From Ruminococcus sp. (lineage in GTDB: Bacteria; Bacillota; Clostridia; Oscillospirales; Ruminococcaceae), in assembly GCA_017961625.1 (NCBI GenBank), contig JAGCWY010000052.1:1-37081 (forward strand): 37,081 bases of DNA. The letters run 5' to 3'. The notes under the pieces were generated by a model. That model saw nothing but the letters and a program-made list of their open reading frames with translations, had not been told where the DNA came from and searched no databases. A program made the translations under genes and the position numbers. Shown here piece after piece: positions 1-6,363 of the stretch. How positions within the stretch are numbered: the stretch's first letter is position 1; every line of letters starts with the position of its first letter.

Positions 1-97
1 CTTTACCGCGTGGAGTTATCACAGGTCTGCTGAGCTTGCCTGTGACGTTGACATATCCGCTTATGTGGAGACCGTCTGCTCTTAGTTCGATACGCAT
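1..97 (-). CDS. Prohead protease, N-terminal fragment (duplicate of the gene at 36459-37037)
   Basis: This encodes the first 32 residues of the HK97-type prohead protease, cut by the window edge. It is the same stretch that appears again at 36941-37037 and is not a second gene. The start codon at 97-95 is the true start of the protease when the circle is closed. Confidence 0.9.
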   Translation of the reverse strand, partial: MRIELRADGLHISGYVNVTGKLSRPVITPRGK

Positions 98-141
98 TAT
101 TTCACCTTCTTCCTGTGTTTGGGTATAAAAATAGCACTTGC
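1..141. repeat. Terminal direct repeat, left copy (circular-assembly overlap)
   Basis: The first 141 bases are identical to the last 141 bases of the window (36941-37081). The repeat cuts through the prohead protease gene and through the stem of a terminator hairpin, so it is not a natural end. A 141-base overlap is what a de Bruijn assembler with k=141 leaves on a circular contig. Inference: the molecule is circular or circularly permuted, and one copy should be removed. Confidence 0.95.
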
Positions 142-169
142 CGCCGACATTGGTGTCGGTCGCAAATGC
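126..169 (-). terminator. Hairpin with U-tract before the prohead protease
   Basis: On the minus strand a broken stem pairs CCGACA with TGTCGG around a CCAA loop, then TTGC with GCAA and GCA with TGC further out. It is followed directly by TATTTTTAT. This is the form of an intrinsic terminator. It lies between the small gene at 179-427 and the prohead protease, so it probably acts as a partial terminator inside the late operon, or as a processing site. Confidence 0.6.
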
Positions 170-178
170 TTTCAAGCG

Positions 179-427
179 TTATTCAATTACGATATGCTCC
201 ATAGCAGCTCGTGCTATCAGAACGGAGCAGTAGTCTGACATAGCCTGTACCTGCCCGTCATAGATCATTCTCGGACAAGTCGGTGTGAAGTCCAGCTCTC
301 CGTTGTCCCACTTTTCGAGCATGGCTTCCAGCTTTTCAAGTCTTATCTTCACCTGATAATACTCAGCCCTGAACCGCTCCTTGTAGTCCTCGGACTGCAT
401 CAGTTCTATCGTGTCTTTCAGTTCCAT
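179..427 (-). CDS. Small phage protein of unknown function (82 aa)
   Basis: A predicted soluble, acidic protein rich in charged helix, ending in a hydrophobic helical stretch. It resembles a widespread class of small phage proteins that share an N-terminal QSEDYKERFRAEYYQ-like segment and a central TPTCP motif; these are often named after a crAssphage homologue and have no established function. It sits four bases after the gene at 432-674 and before the head operon. A Shine-Dalgarno-like GGAGTGAG lies just upstream of the ATG at 427. Recognition of the family is from memory. Confidence 0.75.
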   Translation of the reverse strand: MELKDTIELMQSEDYKERFRAEYYQVKIRLEKLEAMLEKWDNGELDFTPTCPRMIYDGQVQAMSDYCSVLIARAAMEHIVIE

Positions 428-431
428 CTTC

Positions 432-674
432 TCACTCCTTTACAACAACGTTCTTGAACTTCTTGTAAGCATCAAGGTACCATTCCTTCTTATCACCGTT
501 ATAGGTCAGCTCGTAGTACATGCCGTCGAACAGTGTGCTTGAAAGAAGATACTTCCAGTTCTGCAGTGCTTTGCACTTCCAGACCATAAACACTTCGAAG
601 CTTGGCTTTTCATCTGACTTGTCAAGGTGTTCTTCGATATACTCCCTGACGATTTTTAATGCTTTTTCGTCCAT
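432..674 (-). CDS. DUF6275-like small phage protein (80 aa)
   Basis: The reading frame is open further upstream, but the ATG at 674 follows an AGGTGG Shine-Dalgarno at good spacing. The longer version would run back through the plus-strand promoter at 703-731, so I chose 674. The product contains a Trp-Lys-Cys-Lys core (VWKCKALQNWK) and a following GMYYELTYNGDKKE segment typical of the DUF6275 family found in many Firmicutes phages. Function is unknown. It is the first gene after the noncoding region 675-1050 and is followed by the gene at 179-427. The family call is by memory of the conserved core. Confidence 0.75.
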   Translation of the reverse strand: MDEKALKIVREYIEEHLDKSDEKPSFEVFMVWKCKALQNWKYLLSSTLFDGMYYELTYNGDKKEWYLDAYKKFKNVVVKE

Positions 675-702
675 TATTCTCACCACCTTTCTGCGATATA
701 TC

Positions 703-731
703 TTGACAAATCGCAAATAATCTGATATAAT
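703..731 (+). promoter_or_regulatory. Consensus sigma-A promoter for the small RNA at 738-852
   Basis: TTGACA at 703-708 and TATAAT at 726-731 are both perfect consensus hexamers with an ideal 17-base spacer. It points rightwards, against the late genes on both sides. Transcription should begin near 738. No open reading frame follows; the downstream sequence is a chain of hairpins ending in a U-tract. Confidence 0.88.
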
Positions 732-737
732 ATACAT

Positions 738-852
738 GAAAGCAGAAATGCTATCAGAGATGAGGTTCCCTCCGCTATTCTGGGCAGAGGATTTACCTCA
801 TCAAAGATGAGAGTAACTACGGCTACTATGGCTGTTGTTGCTCTCATTTTTT
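738..852 (+). ncRNA. Structured small RNA, about 115 nt, unrecognised family
   Basis: The predicted transcript holds three hairpins. The first is AGCA-GAAA-TGCT at 741-752, with a GAAA tetraloop. The second is GATGAGGT (759-766) pairing with ACCTCATC (795-802), with an inner CCTC/GAGG helix. The third is a long stem at about 804-847 with outer arms ATGAGAG/CTCTCAT, followed by TTTTTT. It has its own perfect promoter, a terminator and no ORF. The stretch TTCCCTCC inside hairpin 2 is exactly complementary to the ribosome-binding regions of two early phage genes (at 7732 and 10402). It may regulate in trans; I do not recognise it as a known riboswitch. The two-hairpin form recalls phage C4 antisense RNAs, but that is only a guess. 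Confidence 0.72.
803..852 (+). terminator. Intrinsic terminator of the plus-strand small RNA
   Basis: A stem of about 17 base pairs, with one mismatch and a few G-U pairs, has a loop near 821-827 and is followed by a run of six T at 847-852. It terminates rightward transcription from the promoter at 703-731. Confidence 0.8.
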
Positions 853-1010
853 GTATCTGAGCACTTTTACAAGAGTTCTATTATATGCAATCATAATATC
901 GACGGTTACACCATGTACCCATTGCATACGTCAAATATAAGCGTTTTTGCGTATTTAACGCACGTTTGTGTAAATAAAGTGTGAATGTATTGCGCGCGTG
1001 TATTAGGGTA
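853..1010. other. AT-rich noncoding region upstream of the head genes
   Basis: No ORF or RNA is evident. On the minus strand there is a TATAAT at 885-880 without a good -35 box, and a TTGACG at about 931-926 with only a weak -10 partner. TGCGT and ACGCA form a short inverted repeat near 947-961. This is the place for the promoter of the block that starts at 674 and runs through capsid, tail and lysis. Weak boxes would fit a promoter that needs the ArpU/sigma-like activator encoded at 5950-6363. Inference only. Confidence 0.35.
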
Positions 1011-1040
1011 TAAGAAAACCGCTCTCAGCTGAGAACGGTT
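1011..1040 (-). terminator. Terminator after the portal/immunity genes
   Basis: On the minus strand AACCG pairs with CGGTT around an inner CTCAGCTGAG palindrome, followed by TTTTCTTAT. It lies 11 bases beyond the stop codon of the gene at 1051-1287, so it closes the HNH-terminase-portal transcript. Confidence 0.82.
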
Positions 1041-1050
1041 AATTTGTTAT

Positions 1051-1287
1051 TTATGCGTGAATAATGCTATACAAATCATCGATGATAGATACAGCCATAT
1101 CTCCTCTTTTGCCGATAGATGATGAAGCATCATTGCCAGCCATAAAGTGTTCATAGCTTTCATCAGTTTCAATGTCAAAACACTTCAAACGAATTTCTTC
1201 AACTGATTTTTTATCGGAATAATCTATTTCAGTTATCCCAAATTCTTTTTTCAGAAACTCAAGCTGCTTTGAATTCAACGTTTTCAT
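1051..1287 (-). CDS. Putative immunity protein for the portal-linked toxin domain (78 aa)
   Basis: A small acidic, predicted soluble helical protein with no signal peptide or membrane segment. Its ATG is at 1287, one base after the last base of the portal-toxin gene, so the two are probably translationally coupled. A terminator follows at once, so the gene is the last in its transcript. Small acidic proteins with a central RLKCFDIE-type segment and a C-terminal hydrophobic helix (MAVSIIDDLYSII) are frequent next to phage-borne toxin domains, as far as I recall. Gene order (toxin C-terminus, then a tiny acidic gene) is the normal order of polymorphic toxin/immunity pairs. The immunity role is inferred from position and size and is not shown by any motif. 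Confidence 0.6.
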   Translation of the reverse strand: MKTLNSKQLEFLKKEFGITEIDYSDKKSVEEIRLKCFDIETDESYEHFMAGNDASSSIGKRGDMAVSIIDDLYSIIHA

Positions 1288-2937
1288 TTAATCACCCTCC
1301 AAGAGTATAGCCGTGATCATTAGATCGGAAGTTTCATAAACTAATCTGATATTGCCTTTCTGAACGCACTTACGATTAGCCTTATTTCCGGGATATGAAC
1401 TTGTTGGATTGCTTAATACATCCTTTACTGTTTGAGATGATATTTGGCGTTCAATCATTCTATCGGCAGTATGTGGAATCATAGACTTTATTACAGTTCC
1501 ATCTTCTGCCTTAGTGCCTTTGATGTCATTGATAAACTGTTTGCGTTGTTCTGGTGTTGCTTTAATTATACCATTTTTCTGAGATTTGTCAACACTTTTC
1601 TCAGATTTTCCACCACTTTTTGAACTGCCTCCGGACTTACCACCATTATTGCCTCCGGTACTGCCATTCATCTTGCCGTTTGGAAGCTGTATGTATTCAC
1701 GCTGCTCCAGAGCACGTTCCTCTCCGGTAAGTAAATTCTTGGTCTGACCGGTGTTCGGAGTATAGACCTCCATAGTTTCAGGATTGAGTAGAACGTCCTG
1801 CAAGCCAAGCTTGACGAAATTGAATCCGAGCGGCTCATAGTCCTCTTCTCGGCGTATTTCGTCTATCTGGAGGATGTTATTGCGGACAGCGATCTCATAA
1901 GCATCATAGCGCTCTTTCAGACTTCCGCGTGTCAGCTCCTTCGTGTCGAACGCCCAATAATAACCCTGCTCTTTCTCTGATTCCAGGAGCATAACGTTGT
2001 CAAGCTCTGTCTCAATCTGATTGAGCACTGCTATGACCGCAGCTATGAACTTCTTGTTATCATCTTCAGTAGCTCCGCCATCAATGACCGTATGAGGAAA
2101 GCCGAACAGCTTGCAGATCTCAATGCTGTTTGCTTTCTTATTTTCGTTCATCTGAAGCTCAGCTGCTGTTGATGCTATTGCTTCAAAATCAATTCCATCA
2201 TTGAGCACAAGCACTTTTTCACGGTTGTCCTCATTGTTGTCATAGACCTTGGCATATCCTGCCTTGATAGAAGATATTGCTGCATCTGAGAGCCTGTTCT
2301 TTGATTTCAGGAAGCCAGGTTTACAGCCGCCGTTGGAGTTCATCATGTTCTCCAGCTTCAGAGCGTTCCATGCTGCTGAGAGTATGCCTGATGCTTCCTC
2401 TTGCAATGGAATGTTAGTGTAGCCGTCCTTGGTCTTGCGCAGAAGCTTGATGAATTCAAAGTCAAAGTAAGTCTGAGCGTTTATCTGCACTCTGAACGCC
2501 TTGAATACAGGATCCTGATTTGACAGTATGCTTATATTCCGGCTATCAATATAATGCAGGCTTCGCACTGTAAGACCTCTGTTATTGATGTAGATCCACG
2601 CTCCGCTGCCAAGATAGTAGTCTTCTGTCGCAGCTTTCCACATATCCACGGTGCTCAGCGTGTCACCTGTATTGCCATTGAGCAGCTTGATTCGCGGATC
2701 ATCGAATATCTCCGTCACCTGCTCCGCATCCTTACGGTATAGTTTCACAGGAAGCCGGGAAATTGTCTCTCCGATCTTATTGATACAAGCTGATACAGTA
2801 GGTATACTCAGTGCAGCTTCGCGCGTGAGCTCTCCGCTGATCCCGAAGAATGTCAGTATCGATGTCTCAGCATTCTGGATAGTGTCAGCTCTGATCTCCT
2901 GCTTCTTTTTTCGTCTGAAAAGTCCTATTTTGACCAC
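1288..2937 (-). CDS. HK97-type portal protein with C-terminal BECR/DUF4258-like toxin domain
   Basis: Residues 1 to about 400 form a phage portal protein (HK97 family), the dodecameric ring at the capsid vertex that binds terminase and passes DNA. The portal part ends near the LLNPETM segment. A linker rich in Gly, Ser and Lys follows, then a C-terminal domain of about 85 residues with an IPHTADRMIERQIS helix, a following SNP turn, and strands with R, K and Y ending in MITAILLEGD. That pattern (His/Arg helix, then G-x-x-R-hydrophobic strand) is like DUF4258 and other BECR-fold RNase toxins. Normal portals of this family end soon after the core, so this is a fusion. Start: the GTG used here overlaps the Shine-Dalgarno AAAGGAG (2943-2937). 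The ATA at 2928 lies eight bases after it and would give the typical portal start Met-Gly-Leu-Phe-Arg-Arg. Next gene: putative immunity. Confidence 0.85.
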   Translation of the reverse strand: MVKIGLFRRKKKQEIRADTIQNAETSILTFFGISGELTREAALSIPTVSACINKIGETISRLPVKLYRKDAEQVTEIFDDPRIKLLNGNTGDTLSTVDMWKAATEDYYLGSGAWIYINNRGLTVRSLHYIDSRNISILSNQDPVFKAFRVQINAQTYFDFEFIKLLRKTKDGYTNIPLQEEASGILSAAWNALKLENMMNSNGGCKPGFLKSKNRLSDAAISSIKAGYAKVYDNNEDNREKVLVLNDGIDFEAIASTAAELQMNENKKANSIEICKLFGFPHTVIDGGATEDDNKKFIAAVIAVLNQIETELDNVMLLESEKEQGYYWAFDTKELTRGSLKERYDAYEIAVRNNILQIDEIRREEDYEPLGFNFVKLGLQDVLLNPETMEVYTPNTGQTKNLLTGEERALEQREYIQLPNGKMNGSTGGNNGGKSGGSSKSGGKSEKSVDKSQKNGIIKATPEQRKQFINDIKGTKAEDGTVIKSMIPHTADRMIERQISSQTVKDVLSNPTSSYPGNKANRKCVQKGNIRLVYETSDLMITAILLEGD

Positions 2938-2950
2938 TCCTTTCAGTGTA

Positions 2951-4654
2951 TTATATAACCTGACAGCCGAAATCACTGCCGACATTGTCAAGCTCGTTGA
3001 CTTGCAGCAGGAACAACGCATTGATGATCGATACAACCATATCTACCTTGCCGGCTGACTTTTTCTTGTTAACATACTGATTCAGGTTTGTGTCTCTCGT
3101 GCAGCGTGCGTTCTGGAAGTTGATCTCCAGCATTTGATTTGTCTCATATCTGAATTTCTGACTGAGAATATACTCTCTCAGGAGCTTTGTCGGACGATGA
3201 AGCACACTGCTGTGTTGCTTTATCTCAACACATTCAATGGGATTATCGCTGCTTTCAAGCTTCTGTACTGTAGATATAGCATTATATCTGTCAAATCCGA
3301 GTTGAACAATCTCAACACCGTATTTTTCCGGAATTGATTGTATGAAACGCTCAACAAAGCCGTAATCTATGACCTCATCGCCGCAGGCGAAGCACTCACC
3401 ATTGTCAATAAGCTTCCGATAATTGACCTTTTCACGCTGTTCTTTTTCTTCCAGCCGTTCTGCCGGTATGAATCCCCATACCTTTGCATATACTACGTCC
3501 TCAGCTGCATCATAAGCGACCATTGCAACCGAAGTATTATCATCTGTCTGTGACAAATCGAGCCCGATATAGACCCGTCTGCCGTTCCAGAAGCTTATAT
3601 CTTCAGGTACAACACACTGTTTGACCTTCGTTATCTCAACAAATCCCTCTACGCCAAGACCCTTATACAGGATGTTCATGTGTTTACAGAGGAAATTCTC
3701 ACGCTTGTCCTCGTACAGTATCGCCATCTGCCGCATACGGCATATCTCATCGAAAATATAGCTGTGTGCATATGCTACCGGATTAGCCTGATAGATTGCT
3801 ATGTCCTCAGTTTTCCATGCATCACCGGTCTTGTGTCCATCATCAGGCTCATAAAGCAGCGCGAATACTCTTGTACCGGCGATAAGACCGTCAAGTGTCT
3901 TCTTGGCTATGTCTATTTCATCGATCATAGCGTTATTATCATTCGGGTATTGCGTTGAAATGATAATACCAAGCTTTTCACGAAGAGCGATCTGTGATGA
4001 TCTCATAGCCTCTATAGGGTAGTTGTCCATAGCTCCGCACTCATCGGCAAGGAACATATGTGCAAGCTTACCGTCCATCTTATCCTGAGAATACGCAAGA
4101 GGCGTATACTCTGATTCCGTTATCCTGCATCGTACTTCACTGCGCAGCAGCTTGAATATTTTCTCATCTGCAAGTGCAGGACTGGATTTTATGATCTTCC
4201 TGATAGCTCCCTGTAGCTCTTTTGAAAGCTTCAGGTCAGGAGCTACACTGAAAAACCGGCTGAACTGAGGCTCTGTAAGTAGTCCGATAATAAAAATGAC
4301 CGCCGAAGTGAACGTTTTGAAGTTCTTTCGTGCGATCTCAAGCAGACCGGTTATATAATATCTGACTCCCGTAGAGGTCAGACGTGTACAGAAAAGCGCA
4401 TATATGAACAGCATTGCATAGTCTTCAAGTCCGTCATACATCGGGCAGCCCAGATCCGGGTGGATCATAAGACGTAGCAGCTTGGTTATTTTCTTCCATC
4501 GCTTTTCGCAGACATAAGCATCTAAATTGTTTCCGTCAGCTATGTCAAGCCATATCTTAGCTTGGAGTTTTACATAACGCCCTACAAAGTGATTATCAGG
4601 CTCACAACACCAGAGTGCGTATTTGTATGCTCTGCTGTCTTTAACTATGTCAAT
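2951..4654 (-). CDS. terL: Terminase large subunit (non-AUG start)
   Basis: ATPase and nuclease that cuts and packages phage DNA at the portal. The ATPase part has a Walker-A-like ARKNFKTF near residue 110 and the Walker B core FLADE near 204. The nuclease part has GLDLSQTDD near 366, GFDRYNA, and a late KVDMVVSIINA with the last acidic residue. The first ATG in frame (4468) would remove 62 residues that read as normal TerL N-terminus (YKYALWCCEPDN, YVKLQAKIWLDIADG), so the real start is upstream. Shine-Dalgarno AAAGGAG (4670-4664) is nine bases before an ATT at 4654. A CTG at 4663 directly abuts the Shine-Dalgarno. The resulting 567 aa fits the family (Terminase_1). The small subunit gene ends 19 bases upstream. 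Confidence 0.88.
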   Translation of the reverse strand: MDIVKDSRAYKYALWCCEPDNHFVGRYVKLQAKIWLDIADGNNLDAYVCEKRWKKITKLLRLMIHPDLGCPMYDGLEDYAMLFIYALFCTRLTSTGVRYYITGLLEIARKNFKTFTSAVIFIIGLLTEPQFSRFFSVAPDLKLSKELQGAIRKIIKSSPALADEKIFKLLRSEVRCRITESEYTPLAYSQDKMDGKLAHMFLADECGAMDNYPIEAMRSSQIALREKLGIIISTQYPNDNNAMIDEIDIAKKTLDGLIAGTRVFALLYEPDDGHKTGDAWKTEDIAIYQANPVAYAHSYIFDEICRMRQMAILYEDKRENFLCKHMNILYKGLGVEGFVEITKVKQCVVPEDISFWNGRRVYIGLDLSQTDDNTSVAMVAYDAAEDVVYAKVWGFIPAERLEEKEQREKVNYRKLIDNGECFACGDEVIDYGFVERFIQSIPEKYGVEIVQLGFDRYNAISTVQKLESSDNPIECVEIKQHSSVLHRPTKLLREYILSQKFRYETNQMLEINFQNARCTRDTNLNQYVNKKKSAGKVDMVVSIINALFLLQVNELDNVGSDFGCQVI

Positions 4655-4673
4655 TGCTGTCAGCTCCTTTCAA

Positions 4674-5123
4674 TTATTCATCATCACTCAGTGCCTTCAA
4701 CAGTGGGTTTTCGTCTGCCACTGCCGCCTGAGCATTGATATTGGCAAGCTTCGCGCGGCTCTGAGGGCTCAGGCTCAGCTCGTTGCAGTATCGGAAGAAA
4801 GCTTTTGTGTAGCTATCCTTCAAACGCACAAGAGGACCAGAAAGCCCTTTTTCGTTAATACTGCGCTCAATCTCCTGCATACGATCTATACATATGCTGC
4901 ATTCAGCAAGAACATAGACATCGAGGTTCCCAAGTATTCCCGAAGCTTCAAGGTTCGTGACGATGTACTGAAAAATACTTCTCTGTGATTCTGTCAGATA
5001 CTCTGGCGGCTTAATGTCTGATGATGTCCCCTTCAGCAATTCCTCTTTGTTCTGTCGCGATTCAAGAACATCCTTCCGGTATGTCCCTGTAGTCATCGCT
5101 GCTGATTTAGTTGGTCTTGCCAT
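4674..5123 (-). CDS. terS: Terminase small subunit, P27 family
   Basis: DNA-recognition subunit of the packaging motor. The 149-aa product begins MARPTKSA and contains the LTESQRSIFQYIVTNLEASGIL helix and a C-terminal LSPQSRAKLA segment typical of the P27 family of small terminases. The ATG at 5123 has CAGGAGGTGAGAAC upstream, a strong Shine-Dalgarno at correct spacing; a longer frame to 5156 lacks one. It lies between HNH (upstream) and TerL (downstream), the usual order in cos-type HK97-like phages of Firmicutes. Confidence 0.88.
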   Translation of the reverse strand: MARPTKSAAMTTGTYRKDVLESRQNKEELLKGTSSDIKPPEYLTESQRSIFQYIVTNLEASGILGNLDVYVLAECSICIDRMQEIERSINEKGLSGPLVRLKDSYTKAFFRYCNELSLSPQSRAKLANINAQAAVADENPLLKALSDDE

Positions 5124-5149
5124 GTTCTCACCTCCTGACGCGGTTGGAA

Positions 5150-5219
5150 TGTCCATTTTTAAGATTTTTTGTTTTCAGAGGGGGGCGTCGTTGGATTATT
5201 CGCCTGCTGAAAGGGGGGC
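5150..5219. other. Candidate cos region between HNH and small terminase
   Basis: The 96-base gap between the HNH stop and the TerS start holds two copies of a G/C run (AGAGGGGGGCG near 5178 and AAAGGGGGGCT near 5210 on the plus strand), spaced about 32 bases apart. They lie next to an AT-rich TTTTTAAGATTTTTTG stretch. HNH proteins beside terminase genes assist cos cleavage in HK97-like phages, and G/C-run overhangs are common at 3' cos sites. The exact nick positions cannot be read from the sequence alone. Confidence 0.4.
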
Positions 5220-5594
5220 TTACCACTCCGGGGGGATATTTTTTATCAGATTTAACAGTTTTTCTGCGGCGATTTTTCCTGATTCAGCCATTTCATGATG
5301 CTCAGCACAAAGCGTGATCAGATTATCATCTTCAAGTCTGAGCTCAAAGTTAGTCTTCAACGGTCTTATATGATGCACTGAAAGATCTCTGTTGTTAAAC
5401 CTCTTCTGATCTCGGCATACAACACATAGATATTTGTCACGCCTCATGATATGCTCTCTTTTGAGCTTCCAGTCGTATGACCAGCGAAACAAGTCCTCTT
5501 TACTTCCGCGTTGACCGTAGATCTTCTTCGGGCGCTTTTCACAGACTTCGTTTTTGCCGTGGATCTTACCACAGTAAATACAAGCTTTCTTCAT
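5220..5594 (-). CDS. HNH endonuclease next to terminase
   Basis: A 124-aa protein with an N-terminal zinc knuckle (CIYCGKIHGKNEVC), a CVVC pair in the middle, and the HNH core LSVHHIRPLKTN followed by DNLITLCAEHHEMAES. Such proteins sit beside terminase and portal genes in many siphophages and are needed with TerL for cos-end cutting (established for HK97 and phi12-type phages). No clear Shine-Dalgarno precedes the ATG at 5594, and a terminator-like hairpin lies just upstream, so its translation may be controlled. Confidence 0.9.
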   Translation of the reverse strand: MKKACIYCGKIHGKNEVCEKRPKKIYGQRGSKEDLFRWSYDWKLKREHIMRRDKYLCVVCRDQKRFNNRDLSVHHIRPLKTNFELRLEDDNLITLCAEHHEMAESGKIAAEKLLNLIKNIPPEW

Positions 5595-5606
5595 AGTTCA
5601 CGTATA

Positions 5607-5635
5607 ACAGAAATACCCCGACTACTGCCGAGGTA
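5607..5635 (-). terminator. Terminator-like hairpin downstream of the tRNA-like element
   Basis: On the minus strand TACCTCG (5635-5629) pairs with CGGGGTA (5620-5614), with one wobble pair, and TTTCTGTT follows. It would end the structured RNA that starts at the promoter at 5925-5953, or act as an attenuator before HNH. Confidence 0.55.
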
Positions 5636-5675
5636 CTTCCGAAAGGAGTATTCATAACAATGCCAATCAATTGCA

Positions 5676-5759
5676 TGGTTGCAGGGGCAGGAGTCGAACC
5701 TGCTTTCTCCGGGGTATGAACCCGGTGAGATACCGTTTCTCCACTCTGCCAACGGGGCG
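5676..5759 (-). tRNA. tRNA-Met(CAU)-like element with defective acceptor stem
   Basis: The anticodon arm is perfect: CCGGG/CCCGG around TTCATAC, with CAT at 5718-5716. The T arm is perfect too: GCAGG/CCTGC around TTCGACT, and the 3' end is CCA. However, the 3' acceptor strand CCCTGCA has no full partner at the 5' end: CGCCCCG pairs at only some positions where CGCAGGG would be needed. The D region instead forms a 5-bp helix CCGTT/AACGG. It could be a decayed tRNA, a tRNA mimic inside a larger RNA, or a tRNA with unusual pairing. Tools may still call it tRNA-Met. Confidence 0.55.
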
Positions 5760-5924
5760 ACCGGCTGCTGAAACCGGTCAAGGGAATGAAAGGAAATCAA
5801 CAATGTGATCGGAATACTAAGAATGCAAGGCGGAGAGAACTGCGGTGAAGACACATCGAAGGGATACAAGATGCGCACCGCAGGAAAGCTCTCTTTACCG
5901 GTTCCGCCTGCTTTCTATAATATC

Positions 5925-5953
5925 ATTATAGTTATATCAATAAGGCATTTCAA
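5925..5953 (-). promoter_or_regulatory. Sigma-A promoter for the structured RNA and packaging genes
   Basis: On the minus strand TTGAAA (5953-5948) and TATAAT (5930-5925) are separated by exactly 17 bases. The -35 box overlaps the stop codon of the ArpU/sigma-like gene. Transcription should start near 5918 and read through the structured RNA towards HNH, terminase and portal. Confidence 0.8.
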
Positions 5954-6363
5954 GGCATAATTAGGCACAGTTTTTTATAAGCCTGTTTTTGTTTCTTTCT
6001 GACAGTTCGGGGAGCATAATTCATGATCTCAGCAGTTTCCTCAATCGTGTGATATGTTATGTACCTGTTGATCAGGACGGACTCCAGATCGTCGTCTTCC
6101 AGACGTCCGATAATATCCCTGACTCGCTTGCACTTGAACTTGAGCTGAGCTATCTCCTCATCGATCTCCTGTTCGCGTGCTGCCAGACGTATCAGATTGC
6201 TTTCTACGCCGTTCTTTTTCATAGAGGGGTAATTACCCTCATAAGACACTGCACCGCCCTGTGCGTCAATTCTGAGCTGTATTTTTTCAAGTTCCAGTGC
6301 TTTGATTTTCTGTGTAGCGAAAAAGTAAGATTTAAGGAATTCTCTTGCATCTTTTTCAGTCAT
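5950..6363 (-). CDS. ArpU/sigma-70 region 4-like late transcription regulator
   Basis: 137 aa. The first 85 residues are a charged coiled coil. The C-terminus (LESVLINRYITYHTIEETAEIMNYAPRTVRKKQKQAYKKL) is a sigma region 4-like helix-turn-helix. Proteins with this form close the early operon of many Firmicutes siphophages and activate late transcription (ArpU family; by analogy). The ATG at 6363 follows GAGGAGGTAACAA. The gene is last in the early block and lies just before the packaging promoter. Confidence 0.82.
   Translation of the reverse strand: MTEKDAREFLKSYFFATQKIKALELEKIQLRIDAQGGAVSYEGNYPSMKKNGVESNLIRLAAREQEIDEEIAQLKFKCKRVRDIIGRLEDDDLESVLINRYITYHTIEETAEIMNYAPRTVRKKQKQAYKKLCLIMP

Larger units (their letters stand above)
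5607..5918 (-). ncRNA. Structured noncoding RNA containing a tRNA-like 3' domain
   Basis: The transcript from the promoter at 5925-5953 would carry no credible ORF with a Shine-Dalgarno but several helices. CTGCGGTG (5883-5876) pairs perfectly with CACCGCAG (5847-5840). Inside it CGCATC (5875-5870) pairs with GATGTG (5857-5852) through a G-U pair that is only a pair in the minus-strand RNA. GACCGG (5779-5774) pairs with CCGGTC (5764-5759). The tRNA-like fold follows at 5759-5676 and a terminator-like hairpin at 5635-5607. The sequence AGAAAGCAGG occurs both at the 5' end of the RNA and in the tRNA-like part. Function unknown; the place beside HNH and cos would allow a role in packaging or in late-gene control. 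Confidence 0.55.

Noticed and set aside
757..802. Resemblance of GATGAGGTTCCC... to a fluoride (crcB) riboswitch
   Set aside because: The 5' GATGAGGT pairs fully with ACCTCATC in one long helix, and the GGC/GCC helices and GGCTGATG segment of the riboswitch are missing. No transporter gene follows.
5676..5759. tRNA 3' end as integration site of the phage
   Set aside because: The integrase is a large serine recombinase, which does not normally use tRNA ends, and it is encoded 16 kb away. A symmetric site next to the integrase is a better attP candidate.
5566..5878. Open frames across the tRNA-like region
   Set aside because: They have no Shine-Dalgarno, run through the tRNA-like element in two frames, and have no protein-like composition.
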